Source: an uncultured Sterolibacterium sp.
Lineage (GTDB): Bacteria > Pseudomonadota > Gammaproteobacteria > Burkholderiales > Rhodocyclaceae
Length of the DNA stretch: 40,063 bases
Direction of reading: 5' to 3'
Assembly: GCA_903930535.1 (NCBI GenBank)
Contig: CAIYYX010000142.1
Span: 1-40,063, forward strand
Of the stretch, positions 6,912-17,102 are shown in pieces (position 1 is the stretch's first letter; every line of letters begins with the position of its first letter). The notes beneath the pieces were generated by a model. That model was given only the letters and a program-made list of their open reading frames with translations, had not been told where the DNA came from and did no database searches. A program made the translations under genes and the position numbers.

Positions 6912-9232
6912 CCCCCGGCTATCATAGGGAAAACGGTCACCTTGTCGCCGTTGGCGACCGCCCTGCCCAGTTCTCCCGACAGCACCATCTCGCCATTGAT
7001 GGCCATGTTGAGGTTGCGGTCGCCAAGGCGCAGCGCGGCTTCCGGCAGCCAGCGCGACAGCCACTGGCGCAACTCGACGAGGTTGGCCACGGGTTCATCG
7101 ACGATGACCGCATGCTCGGGCGCCCCCGGCAGGTCCTTGGGCAAGTCCACGCGCACGGCAAATCCGGTCGTGGCGATCGCCAGTTTCTCGTGCCAATCAA
7201 GGGCTGGAACGCCCTCCGTATTAAGACCTGTGAGCGAGTAGAAACGCTGCTTCATCGCGGCGAACTCTTTGCGGTCGATTTTCTCGCCCTTGAAAGGGCC
7301 GAAGCCGATTTCTTCCTCGAACCAGCGCGCGGGCAGGGTGTCATCGCGGCCACGCAGGCCGAAACGGAAGTTGAGCAGGCGCTCAAGACCGGTGATGTTG
7401 CGGCCGATTTCGTCGAGGTCCGGCGCTTTGAATGCCCTGCCGGTGATGGAAGTCAGTTCCCCGGCGAAATCGCCCATGTCGGGGAGGGTGGGGGAATTGA
7501 ACAGCTTGGTGTCGAAACGGCACATGCCGATAGAATCGCCCACCGCAAAGGTGTTCTCGCATGTTCTCACGGCGTATTCCTTGCCGCCGTAACTGTTCGG
7601 CTCGGCGGCAACGGTACCGCCGTAAAGAGCGGTCTTGAAGGCCAGATCATCGTTGATGCGGGCGTTGATTTCCAGCGTGACGCGATTCCGCAGGTGATCC
7701 ATGCCGCGCGTGGCCACCGCCAGGCCGAGAGCGAATGCCTTGAGGATGCGCGCGTCATGCGGATCAGACTGGAACAAGCCCTTCACCGCCATGCAGTAGT
7801 CGAGCGCAGCTTGCGGATACTTGCCTCGTTCGACGGCACGCGCCGAGTCGGCAATGGTGTCGCCGAAGCCTTCGCGCCTGGCCGTCATGAACAGCAGCTT
7901 CTCTATCGTCGGGTAGTTTCCCCAGGAAAGATCCAGACCCTGGGTTTCCTTCTGCGTAATGATGCCGCGCTGGTAGAGTTCCATCGCCCAGGCGATCGCG
8001 CTGCCGGTGCTGGCCGAATCGAGCCCAAGGTCGTTCAGGATATTGTTCAGGCGCAGTACCTGCTCGGGTTCGCGGATGCCGATGTCGGGCCCGAACTTGC
8101 CCAGCGTGACATACTCCGGCCCATCCCCCTTGTCGTAGCGATCGAACTTGCCGTCGCTGTTGATGCCATTGTAGGTTTTCTGCCGCTGGTGCTCGATATC
8201 GGCCTGCGCCTTGTCGTAGCTGGCGTTGCCCTTCAGGCCCTTGAGGGCGTGGGCACCCCAGCCGCCCTTGCCCTCTGGCGTCATGTCGTTCTGGTTGCGG
8301 CAATGCACCGGGCACTTGAAACAACCGTCCATCCCGGGCCGGTAAACGTCGAAGTTGTCGGCGTCCAGCGACTCGCCCCAAGTCGTCTCCTGATGGTTCT
8401 TGGTGCCTATCGCGCCGAGCACACGGCTCGGCTTGTAGAGGAAGGGGGTGCCGACGGTCTTCAACGCATTCTTGATGACGCTGGTACCGGTGATCTTTTT
8501 TCCTATCGTCTTGTTCTGCGCCTTGAATTCTGGCGACAGCGCGATCTCCGGCGGCTTGCCATGGATCATGATGCCCTTGAGTCTCAGCGAACCCATTTTT
8601 GCGCCGCCGCCGCCGCGAGCCCAGATGGACTTGATCCCGCCCATGATGCCTGAGCACAAGGCCAAGTTCTCGCCTGCACTGGTGATACGGGCGAGCGCCA
8701 TGTCCTTCCTTTCCTGGCAGGCGAAATCGCGCTCGATCGCGGCAGCGAAATCCAGATTGTCCATGCCGACATAAGCTGTGGCGTCAACAAAGCTCACTTC
8801 GTCATAGGCGATCTTCAGAAGCGACCACTGGGGGGCGCAACCATAGAGCACTATGTGGTCATAGCCATGGCGCTTGCTGAAAGCCGGGAAATAGTCGCCG
8901 CCGCTGGCGTCGAAGATGGCGCGGGAGTCGGGAGACTTGCTGCTGAAATTGCCACGCGTGGCGGAATGCATGGCGCCGGTCAACACCCCGGTGCCGAAGA
9001 TCAGCGGAATCCCGGGATCAAGGGCGTCAAGATCCTCCTGCAGCAGGTTGTAGAGCAGCCACATGTTGCCGCCACGGCCGCCTAAGAAGTTCTCCAGAAC
9101 TTCGCGCGGCAGGTACTTGCGGCGCAGTTCGCGATGTTCCAGGTCGACGAAAAGCGTCTTTCCCTGGGCTGGGTATTGCGGCGAGTCGTGCAACCGGAGG
9201 CAGAGCCGGTCAACGAGGGTATGGATGGTCAC
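6908..9232 (-). CDS. Tungsten/molybdenum aldehyde oxidoreductase with fused C-terminal MoaD-like domain
   Basis: AOR-family enzyme that oxidises aldehydes to acids at a bis-pterin W/Mo site and passes electrons through a 4Fe-4S cluster. Numbered from the GTG at 9232 (preceded by AGGAGG), the cluster cysteines are C304, C307, C311 (CFKCPVHC) and C571 in DSIGMC, the family DxxGLC motif. The N-terminal LGGRGGNMWLLY pterin motif is present. Residues about 700-774 do not belong to AOR; they resemble a MoaD/ThiS ubiquitin-like domain (NLNMAINGEMV, GDKVTVFPMIAGG) and end in Gly-Gly. Total length 774 aa, versus roughly 600-650 for plain AORs. No AorA or AorC partner genes lie beside it. Phenylacetaldehyde is a plausible substrate from context. 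Divergent korA is across an FNR box. Confidence 0.88.
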   Translation of the reverse strand: MTIHTLVDRLCLRLHDSPQYPAQGKTLFVDLEHRELRRKYLPREVLENFLGGRGGNMWLLYNLLQEDLDALDPGIPLIFGTGVLTGAMHSATRGNFSSKSPDSRAIFDASGGDYFPAFSKRHGYDHIVLYGCAPQWSLLKIAYDEVSFVDATAYVGMDNLDFAAAIERDFACQERKDMALARITSAGENLALCSGIMGGIKSIWARGGGGAKMGSLRLKGIMIHGKPPEIALSPEFKAQNKTIGKKITGTSVIKNALKTVGTPFLYKPSRVLGAIGTKNHQETTWGESLDADNFDVYRPGMDGCFKCPVHCRNQNDMTPEGKGGWGAHALKGLKGNASYDKAQADIEHQRQKTYNGINSDGKFDRYDKGDGPEYVTLGKFGPDIGIREPEQVLRLNNILNDLGLDSASTGSAIAWAMELYQRGIITQKETQGLDLSWGNYPTIEKLLFMTARREGFGDTIADSARAVERGKYPQAALDYCMAVKGLFQSDPHDARILKAFALGLAVATRGMDHLRNRVTLEINARINDDLAFKTALYGGTVAAEPNSYGGKEYAVRTCENTFAVGDSIGMCRFDTKLFNSPTLPDMGDFAGELTSITGRAFKAPDLDEIGRNITGLERLLNFRFGLRGRDDTLPARWFEEEIGFGPFKGEKIDRKEFAAMKQRFYSLTGLNTEGVPALDWHEKLAIATTGFAVRVDLPKDLPGAPEHAVIVDEPVANLVELRQWLSRWLPEAALRLGDRNLNMAINGEMVLSGELGRAVANGDKVTVFPMIAGG

Positions 9233-9285
9233 GCTTGCCTCCTGTTCAGATGGCGGCAAAGTAGCATGGAAATTTTTGCAGTCTC

Positions 9286-9299
9286 TTGATCCAGATCAA
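9286..9299. promoter_or_regulatory. FNR/Anr-type box between the aldehyde oxidoreductase and korA
   Basis: A perfect TTGAT-N4-ATCAA palindrome (spacer CCAG). For the minus-strand gene a TACTTT -10 candidate at 9263-9258 would put the start near 9251 and the box at about -41.5. For korA the box would be near -52 from the TATAAT at 9333-9338. This implies oxygen-limited expression of both genes. Confidence 0.75.
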
Positions 9300-9332
9300 G
9301 ACGGTTGGACATCTAATTGTTTGGTCCCAAAC

Positions 9333-9338
9333 TATAAT
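9333..9338 (+). promoter_or_regulatory. korA -10 element
   Basis: TATAAT, a consensus -10 hexamer 37 bases before the korA ATG. No good -35 lies 17 bases upstream, consistent with activator dependence through the FNR box. Confidence 0.5.
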
Positions 9339-9375
9339 AGCCACTGCCTGCCCTAGCAAGGGCAATGCGCCTTGA

Positions 9376-11232
<1,857 letters not shown>

Positions 11233-11242
11233 GGAGAGAAAC

Positions 11243-12274
11243 GTGAACAGCCCTGTCGACATCGCCCAGCCCCATGTCCTTTCCAAGAAGGACTTCGAAT
11301 CCGACCAGGACGTCCGCTGGTGCCCTGGCTGCGGCGACTATGCCGTCCTCGCGCAGGTACAGAAGCTTCTGCCCACGCTGGGGATTCCGCGCGAGAACTT
11401 CGCCTTCATCTCCGGCATAGGCTGCTCCAGCCGCTTTCCCTACTACATGGAAACCTACGGCATGCACAGCATACACGGCCGTGCACCGGCCATCGCCAGC
11501 GGCCTGAAGCTATCCCGGCCGGAACTGTCGGTATGGGTCGTGACCGGCGACGGCGACGCACTGGCCATAGGCGGCAACCATTTCATCCACGCCATGCGGC
11601 GCAACATCGGCCTGAAGATCATCCTGCTCAACAACCGCATCTACGGCCTGACCAAGGGCCAGTATTCGCCGACTTCGGAACAGGGGACAAAAACCAAAAC
11701 CACGCCCATGGGCAGCATCGATAGACCTTTCAGCCCCGTGGCGTTGGCGCTCGGCGCCGGCGCTACCTTCGTCGCCCGCGCGGTGGATACCGACCTCAAG
11801 CACCTCTCCTACGTTCTGGAGCGCGCAGCGCAGCACAAGGGTACAGCTTTCGTCGAGGTCCTGCAGAACTGCCCCGTCTTCAACGACGAGGCCTATGCCG
11901 CCTTGAGCAGCAAGGCGACCCGCCCCGATGCGGCCATCGTGCTCGAGCACGGCAAGCCTCTGGTGTTCGGCAAGGAAAGAAACAAGGGCATCCGTCTCTC
12001 CGGATTCGAGCCGGAAGTGGTGACGATAGGCGAAGGCATGAGCGAGGCCGACCTGCTCATGCACGACGAGAAGTCGCCCCAAGCCGGCCTGGCCTTCTTC
12101 CTCTCGCAATTGGCCGCGCCCGATTTTCCCGTTCCACTGGGGGTGTTCCGGGCATTCGATGCCCCGGCTTACGAGGAACTGAATTCGCAATTGGCCGAAG
12201 AAGCCGTCGCCAAAAAAGGCAGGGGCGATCTTGCCCGGCTGCTCTACAGCGGCGATACCTGGACCATCGAGTAG
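11243..12274 (+). CDS. korB: 2-oxoglutarate:ferredoxin oxidoreductase, beta (TPP) subunit
   Basis: Thiamine-diphosphate subunit of KorAB. The N-terminal WCPGCGDYAVL carries the cluster cysteines CxxC. GIGCSSRFPYY, HGRAPAIASGLK and the TPP/Mg motif GDGDALAIGGNHFIHA followed by ILLNNRIYGLTKGQ are all present. Length 343 aa. The GTG start at 11243 has AAGGAGAG eight bases upstream. The stop codon lies in the left arm of the hairpin shared with the convergent phenylacetate-CoA ligase gene. No ferredoxin-like domain is fused, so a separate ferredoxin must accept the electrons. Confidence 0.92.
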   Translation: MNSPVDIAQPHVLSKKDFESDQDVRWCPGCGDYAVLAQVQKLLPTLGIPRENFAFISGIGCSSRFPYYMETYGMHSIHGRAPAIASGLKLSRPELSVWVVTGDGDALAIGGNHFIHAMRRNIGLKIILLNNRIYGLTKGQYSPTSEQGTKTKTTPMGSIDRPFSPVALALGAGATFVARAVDTDLKHLSYVLERAAQHKGTAFVEVLQNCPVFNDEAYAALSSKATRPDAAIVLEHGKPLVFGKERNKGIRLSGFEPEVVTIGEGMSEADLLMHDEKSPQAGLAFFLSQLAAPDFPVPLGVFRAFDAPAYEELNSQLAEEAVAKKGRGDLARLLYSGDTWTIE

Positions 12275-12296
12275 GTCGGGCTTTAGCCCGACCTAC
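12271..12296. terminator. Bidirectional hairpin terminator between korB and the ligase gene
   Basis: A perfect 11-bp stem (GTAGGTCGGGC / GCCCGACCTAC) with loop TTTA. The stop codons of both convergent genes are embedded in the two arms. Palindromes of this GTCGGGC type are common repeated elements in proteobacterial intergenic DNA; here one appears to serve as terminator for both genes. Confidence 0.7.
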
Positions 12297-13576
12297 GGAC
12301 GCAAATCGATCACCCGCTTGGCCTTGCCGACCGAGCGTTCGATCGTCCCGGCCGGCAGGACGCGAACCTCGCTCGATATGCCGATGTAGGACTTGACGTG
12401 GTGCTGCAGTTCTGCGGCTGTGGCGGCGGCATCAACGCCGACGCCAGGCTTCATCTCAACCAGTATGTCCAGCTTGTCGAGGTGCTTGTCGCGCGAGACT
12501 TCCAGAACGTAGTGGGGTGAGAGGGTCTTGTTCTTCAGGATGAGTTCCTCGATCTGCGAGGGGAAGACATTGACGCCGCGTATGATCAGCATGTCGTCGG
12601 AGCGGCCGGTGATCTTGTCCATGCGCCGCATCGGCCGTGCCGTGCCGGGCAAGAGCCGCGTCAGGTCGCGCGTGCGGTAGCGGATGACGGGCAGCGCCTC
12701 CTTGGTCAGCGAGGTGAATACCAGTTCGCCGAACTGGCCTTCGGGCAACACTTCTCCGGTCGCAGGATCGATAATCTCGGGATAGAAGTGGTCTTCGAAG
12801 ATATGCGGGCCGTCCTTGGTTTCGCCGCACTCGAAGGCCACGCCCGGCCCGATCACTTCCGACAGCCCGTAGGTGTCGATGGCATCGATGCAGAACAGGC
12901 TTTCAATTTCCCGGCGCATCTCGTTGGTCCAGGGCTCTGCGCCGAACAGCCCCAGGCGCAGGCCGGAATCCGCTGGATTGATGCCTTGGCGGGAAAATTC
13001 CTCGGCCAGGGCGAGCATGTAGGAAGGCGTCGCACAAATGATGTCTGGCTTGAAGTCCATGATCAGCTGCACTTGTCTTTCCGACTGCCCCCCCGACATC
13101 GGGATCACGGTGCATCCTAGCCGCTCGGCGCCGTAATGATAGCCGAGGCCGCCGGTGAACAAACCGTAGCCGTAGGCGTTGTGCACGATGTCGCCGGCCC
13201 GCCCGCCGGCGCCGTGGATGCCGCGCGCCATCACATTCGCCCACATGTCCAGATCATTCCGGGTGTAGCCGACCACAGTCGGCCTGCCCGTCGTCCCCGA
13301 GGAAGCATGGATGCGCAGCACCTCGTTCATGGGCACGGCGAACATGCCAAAAGGATAGGTGTCGCGCAAGTCCTGCTTGCCGGTGAAGGGAAACCTGGAC
13401 AGATCGTCAAGGGTCTTGAGATCGTCGGGATGGACGCCTGCGGCCTGGCATTTATTGCGGTAATGCTCGACCCGCCCGTAGGCGTGCGCCAGCGACCACT
13501 TCATGCGCGCCAGTTGCAGCGCCTTGATCTCGTCGCGACTGGCAGATTCTATGGGATCGTACCCCTCCCTTTGCAT
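12293..13576 (-). CDS. paaK: Phenylacetate-CoA ligase
   Basis: AMP-forming ligase that activates phenylacetate to phenylacetyl-CoA, the entry to the pad pathway; called padJ in Aromatoleum-type clusters. The P-loop motif HASSGTTGRPTVVGYT, YGYGLFTGGLGYHYG, YGLSEVIGPGV, RTRDLTRLLPG and RSDDMLIIRGVNVFPSQIEE are diagnostic of the PaaK group. With the ATG at 13576 (GGAGG seven bases upstream) it has 427 residues, the usual length; an in-frame extension to 13612 lacks support. It is divergent from padB. An aryl-CoA ligase of related specificity is possible, but the pad neighbours favour phenylacetate. Confidence 0.93.
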   Translation of the reverse strand: MQREGYDPIESASRDEIKALQLARMKWSLAHAYGRVEHYRNKCQAAGVHPDDLKTLDDLSRFPFTGKQDLRDTYPFGMFAVPMNEVLRIHASSGTTGRPTVVGYTRNDLDMWANVMARGIHGAGGRAGDIVHNAYGYGLFTGGLGYHYGAERLGCTVIPMSGGQSERQVQLIMDFKPDIICATPSYMLALAEEFSRQGINPADSGLRLGLFGAEPWTNEMRREIESLFCIDAIDTYGLSEVIGPGVAFECGETKDGPHIFEDHFYPEIIDPATGEVLPEGQFGELVFTSLTKEALPVIRYRTRDLTRLLPGTARPMRRMDKITGRSDDMLIIRGVNVFPSQIEELILKNKTLSPHYVLEVSRDKHLDKLDILVEMKPGVGVDAAATAAELQHHVKSYIGISSEVRVLPAGTIERSVGKAKRVIDLRP

Positions 13577-13661
13577 GGCTTTCCTCCAGAAAACGCTCTC
13601 AGCGTATCCCAATCCGTCCCGTCAAGGCGAACTCTTGCTGCTTGCGCCAGGAGAATAAGTG

Positions 13662-13683
13662 ATACAGTATTGAACCCATATGG
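13662..13683. promoter_or_regulatory. Two small palindromes at the padB start
   Basis: ATACAGTAT (13662-13670, ATAC-N-GTAT) and CCATATGG (13676-13683, covering the ATG of padB) lie next to each other. A well-placed AGGAG at 13649-13653 serves a four-codon ORF (GTG ATA CAG TAT TGA, 13659-13673) rather than padB itself. A regulator site or coupled start is possible; no regulator is assigned. Confidence 0.3.
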
Positions 13684-16451
13684 TACATAAAATGAATCAT
13701 GGTTTGAAAGCCGGGCCGGTGGCCGCCGTCGTCACCAGGGTTCCGCAATACTGCTACCAGTGCGTGGCCGGGCCAGACCTGTTGAATGTAAAGGTCGAGG
13801 ACGGAGTGGCCACCGAGGTGGAGCCCAACTTCGCCGCCGCGGCAGTCCATCCCGGCGCCGGCAAGTGCTGCGTCAAGGCCTATGGCCTGATCCAGAAGAC
13901 CTACAGCCCGAACCGGCTTGCCGGCCCGATGAAGCGCACCAATCCGAAGAAGGGCAGGCACGAGGATCCCGGCTTTGTGCCCATTTCCTGGGAAGAGGCC
14001 TTTGCCATCATCGGCGAAAAAATGCAGGAGATCCGCGCCCGCGGGCTCAGCAACGAAGAGGGCTATCCGCGCGCCGCGGCGAGCTTCGGTGGCGGCGGCA
14101 TACCCACTTCCTACATGGGCACATTTCCGGCCTTTCTCTCAGCTTGGGGGCCGGTGGATTTCAGCTTCGGCAGCGGCCAGGGCGTCAGTTGCACGCACTC
14201 CGAGCATCTCTACGGCGAACTCTGGCATCGCGCCTTCACCGTCTGCCCCGACACACCCAACTGCAATTACGTGCTCTCCTTCGGTGCCAACGTCGAGGCC
14301 TCAGGGGGCGTCGTCGCAGCCTGGCGTCACGGCGAGGCGCGCGAGCGGGGCATGAAGCGCGTCCAGTTCGAGCCTCATCTTTCGGTCACCGGCGCCGCCT
14401 CGGCCGAGTGGGTGCCGATCAAGCCCAAGACCGATGCAGCCTTCCTGTTCGCCCTGGTCCACGTGCTGCTCCATGAACTACCCCGGCAAGCGCTCGACCT
14501 GCATTTCCTCAAGCAGCATACCGGCTCGCCCTATCTCGTCGGCCCCAACGGCTTCTACCTGCGCGACCCGGAAACGAAGAAACCCCTGCTCTGGGATCTG
14601 CAGCGCAATGCGGCAGTCACCTTCGACACCCCGGAAACCGATCCGGCACTCGAAGGCAGCTTCACTCTGGACGCCATCGAGGTTGGCGCCGACGGCCAGG
14701 AATGGCGGCATCGAGGACTCGTCTGCGAGACAAGCTTTACCAAGCTCGTCACCCGCATCAGGCCCTACACGCCCGAATGGGCGGAGCAGACCTGCGACAT
14801 CAGGAGCGGCACGGCGCGACGTATAGCCGCCGAATATGTCGAATACGCCCAGGTGGGCGCGACGCTCGAAATCGACGGCGAGACCCTGCCCTATCGGCCT
14901 GTGTCCATCCAGTTCGGCAGGACGGTGAACAACGGCTGGGGCGCCTACGAATGCTGCTGGGCGCGCACCCTCCTGGCCTGTCTCATCGGCGGCCTGGAAG
15001 TGCCGGGCGGCACCCTGGGCACGACGGTGAGATTGAACCGGCCAGCAACGACGAGGCAGGCCAGCGTCAGGATCAACGAAGACGGCTTCATGTTCTACCC
15101 GATGAATCCGACCGACAAGGCAAACTGGAAGCCCAGCCCCGCGGTGCGCAATGCCCACGCCACCCTGGTGCCGCTCTCCGCCAACTCGCCCTGGAGCACC
15201 GCGCTCGGTCCCACCCACTTCTCCTGGATGTTCCAGAAGGACTCGCCGGAGCACTGGCCCAGGGTCACGCCGCCCGACATCTGGTTCTGCTACCGCACCA
15301 ATCCCTCGATCTCCTTCTGGGACACCAAGGAAATCGTCAAGCGCATCGCGGAATTCCCTTTCGTCGTGGCTTTCGCCTATACCCATGACGAAACCAACCA
15401 CATGGCGGATGTTCTGCTGCCCGAATGCACGGACATCGAGAGCACCCAGCTGATCCGCATCGGCGGCAGCAAGTTCATCGAGCAGTTCTGGGACCACGAA
15501 GGCTTCGCTTTGCGCCAACCCGCGGTAAAGCCCCAGGGCGACACGAAAGACTTTACCGAGATCGCCACCGAACTCGCGGTGCGGGCCGGGCTCCTGGAAA
15601 AATACAATGCGGCCATCAACCGCGGCGCTGCAGGGATTTCACTCGCCAACGGGCAGTATGACTTCAGCCTCGACCCCAAGGTTCGCCACGATGTCGATAC
15701 CATATGGGAACACAGTTGCCGCGCCGCCAGCGCCGAACTGACCGAGGGCCGGGACAGTGAGGGCCTCGCCTGGTACAAGCAGCATGGGCTGCGCACGAGG
15801 CCCATCTCGCGCCTGACCTGGTATCTCTTTCCCGAGATGAAGAAGCAGGGCATACGCTTCGAGATGCCCTTCCAGGAACGCCTCTATCGCGTCGGCCTGG
15901 AGCTCGGCAACAGGCTGCACGAGCAGGGCATCAAATGGTGGGACGTGCAGCTCGAGGAATACGGCGGGCTGCCGAAGGTGATGGATTTCCCCGGCATCTG
16001 GGAGCAGGAGACGATCAAACAAGCAGGCGTGGGCGCGCTCGCCGACTACCCGTTCTGGCTCATCACCTCGCGCAGCATGCAGTACGCCTGGGGCAGCAAT
16101 GTCGGCGTGCAGCTGATGGATGAAGTCGCCGGCAATATGCGCGGCCACAAGGGCGTGGTCATCAACAGCCAGAGGGCGCGCGAACTCGGGATAGAAGACG
16201 GAGACCTGGTCGAGGTCAGTTCCTACACCGGCACGACCCGGGGACCGGCGGTGCTCTCCCAGGGCATACGCATGGACACCCTGCTGATGATGGGGCAGTT
16301 CGACCACTGGGCCACCCCTTACGCCAAGGACATGAAGGCGCCCTCCATGAACAGCCTGATCGCCATGTCCATGGCGCTGACCGACTCCACCGGCTCGGGC
16401 GCGGACCTGGTGCGTGTGGGTGTGCGCCGGCTTGAGGCAAAAAAAGAATGA
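13680..16451 (+). CDS. padB: Phenylacetyl-CoA:acceptor oxidoreductase, molybdopterin subunit
   Basis: DMSO-reductase-family catalytic subunit. PadBCD oxidises the alpha carbon of phenylacetyl-CoA to the phenylglyoxylate level without oxygen. The N-terminal cluster region has C25xxC28 and C63/C64, but the third cysteine of the usual CxxCxxxC is D33. SGQGVSCTHSEHLYGELWH offers C171 as a possible Mo ligand. Molybdopterin contacts include ADVLLPECTDIES and the C-terminal TSRSMQYAWGSNVG..VEVSS region. Length is 923 aa. The ATG at 13680 lacks a nearby Shine-Dalgarno; another ATG lies four codons on. padC overlaps by ATGA. The pad identity rests on the padCD neighbours and the adjacent ligase; a thiosulfate/polysulfide-reductase relative is the alternative. 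Confidence 0.82.
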   Translation: MVHKMNHGLKAGPVAAVVTRVPQYCYQCVAGPDLLNVKVEDGVATEVEPNFAAAAVHPGAGKCCVKAYGLIQKTYSPNRLAGPMKRTNPKKGRHEDPGFVPISWEEAFAIIGEKMQEIRARGLSNEEGYPRAAASFGGGGIPTSYMGTFPAFLSAWGPVDFSFGSGQGVSCTHSEHLYGELWHRAFTVCPDTPNCNYVLSFGANVEASGGVVAAWRHGEARERGMKRVQFEPHLSVTGAASAEWVPIKPKTDAAFLFALVHVLLHELPRQALDLHFLKQHTGSPYLVGPNGFYLRDPETKKPLLWDLQRNAAVTFDTPETDPALEGSFTLDAIEVGADGQEWRHRGLVCETSFTKLVTRIRPYTPEWAEQTCDIRSGTARRIAAEYVEYAQVGATLEIDGETLPYRPVSIQFGRTVNNGWGAYECCWARTLLACLIGGLEVPGGTLGTTVRLNRPATTRQASVRINEDGFMFYPMNPTDKANWKPSPAVRNAHATLVPLSANSPWSTALGPTHFSWMFQKDSPEHWPRVTPPDIWFCYRTNPSISFWDTKEIVKRIAEFPFVVAFAYTHDETNHMADVLLPECTDIESTQLIRIGGSKFIEQFWDHEGFALRQPAVKPQGDTKDFTEIATELAVRAGLLEKYNAAINRGAAGISLANGQYDFSLDPKVRHDVDTIWEHSCRAASAELTEGRDSEGLAWYKQHGLRTRPISRLTWYLFPEMKKQGIRFEMPFQERLYRVGLELGNRLHEQGIKWWDVQLEEYGGLPKVMDFPGIWEQETIKQAGVGALADYPFWLITSRSMQYAWGSNVGVQLMDEVAGNMRGHKGVVINSQRARELGIEDGDLVEVSSYTGTTRGPAVLSQGIRMDTLLMMGQFDHWATPYAKDMKAPSMNSLIAMSMALTDSTGSGADLVRVGVRRLEAKKE

Positions 16452-17092
16452 CGCGTTTCATCATGACCGCGGATCTGCGCCGCTGCATCGGCTGCCAGAC
16501 ATGCACCGCCGCCTGCCGCCAGGCCAATGCCACTCCCGTCGGGGTGCAATGGCGTCAGGTGCTGGACATCGAGAGCGGCGAGTTCCCGGATGTGCGCCGC
16601 AGCTTCGTGCCGGTCGGCTGCCAACATTGCGGCGAGCCGCCGTGCATGCATGTCTGCCCGACCACCGCCACCTACCAGCGCGACGACGGTCTGGTCGAGG
16701 TGGACTACGAAAAATGCATCGGCTGCGGTTACTGCGCCGTGGCCTGTCCCTATCAGGCGCGCCACATCACGCACCGCGCCCTATTCGCCTACGGAACACC
16801 CATGGCCTCCGAATCGGCGCGCTTCGATGCGCGTCGCCTCTCCGTGGCGACGAAATGCACCTTCTGCATGGATCGTGTCGACGCTGCAAAGGAAAATGGC
16901 ATGACGCCCGGCGTCGATCCCGAGGTCACTCCCGCCTGCGTCAATTCCTGCATCGCCGGCGTGCTCAGTTTCGGCGACAAGGAAGACCCGCAGAGCAATG
17001 TCTCCAAGCTCCTCGATGAGACGCAGCATTTCCGCATGCATGAGGAACTGGGCACGGATCCCGGCTTCTACTATATCTGGGATAAAAAATGA
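16448..17092 (+). CDS. padC: Phenylacetyl-CoA:acceptor oxidoreductase, Fe-S subunit
   Basis: Electron-transfer subunit with four 4Fe-4S clusters between PadB and the membrane anchor. Ferredoxin motifs are CIGCQTCTAAC (from C13), CQHCGEPPCMHVCP, CIGCGYCAVACP and the interrupted pair CTFCMDRVD..CVNSC. Length 214 aa is normal for the DmsB/PhsB-type family. The ATG at 16448 overlaps the padB TGA. There is no signal sequence in this subunit and no obvious twin-arginine motif in PadB, so the catalytic part probably faces the cytoplasm, as suits a CoA substrate. Confidence 0.88.
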   Translation: MTRFIMTADLRRCIGCQTCTAACRQANATPVGVQWRQVLDIESGEFPDVRRSFVPVGCQHCGEPPCMHVCPTTATYQRDDGLVEVDYEKCIGCGYCAVACPYQARHITHRALFAYGTPMASESARFDARRLSVATKCTFCMDRVDAAKENGMTPGVDPEVTPACVNSCIAGVLSFGDKEDPQSNVSKLLDETQHFRMHEELGTDPGFYYIWDKK

Positions 17093-17102
17093 GAGTCCGG
17101 AA

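Noticed and set aside
7112-8653. Plus-strand open frame of 513 codons opposite the aldehyde oxidoreductase
   Set aside because: Antisense shadow of a gene with conserved cluster and pterin motifs.
11510-12190. Minus-strand open frame opposite korB
   Set aside because: Antisense shadow of korB, which has the TPP motif and a good ribosome-binding site.
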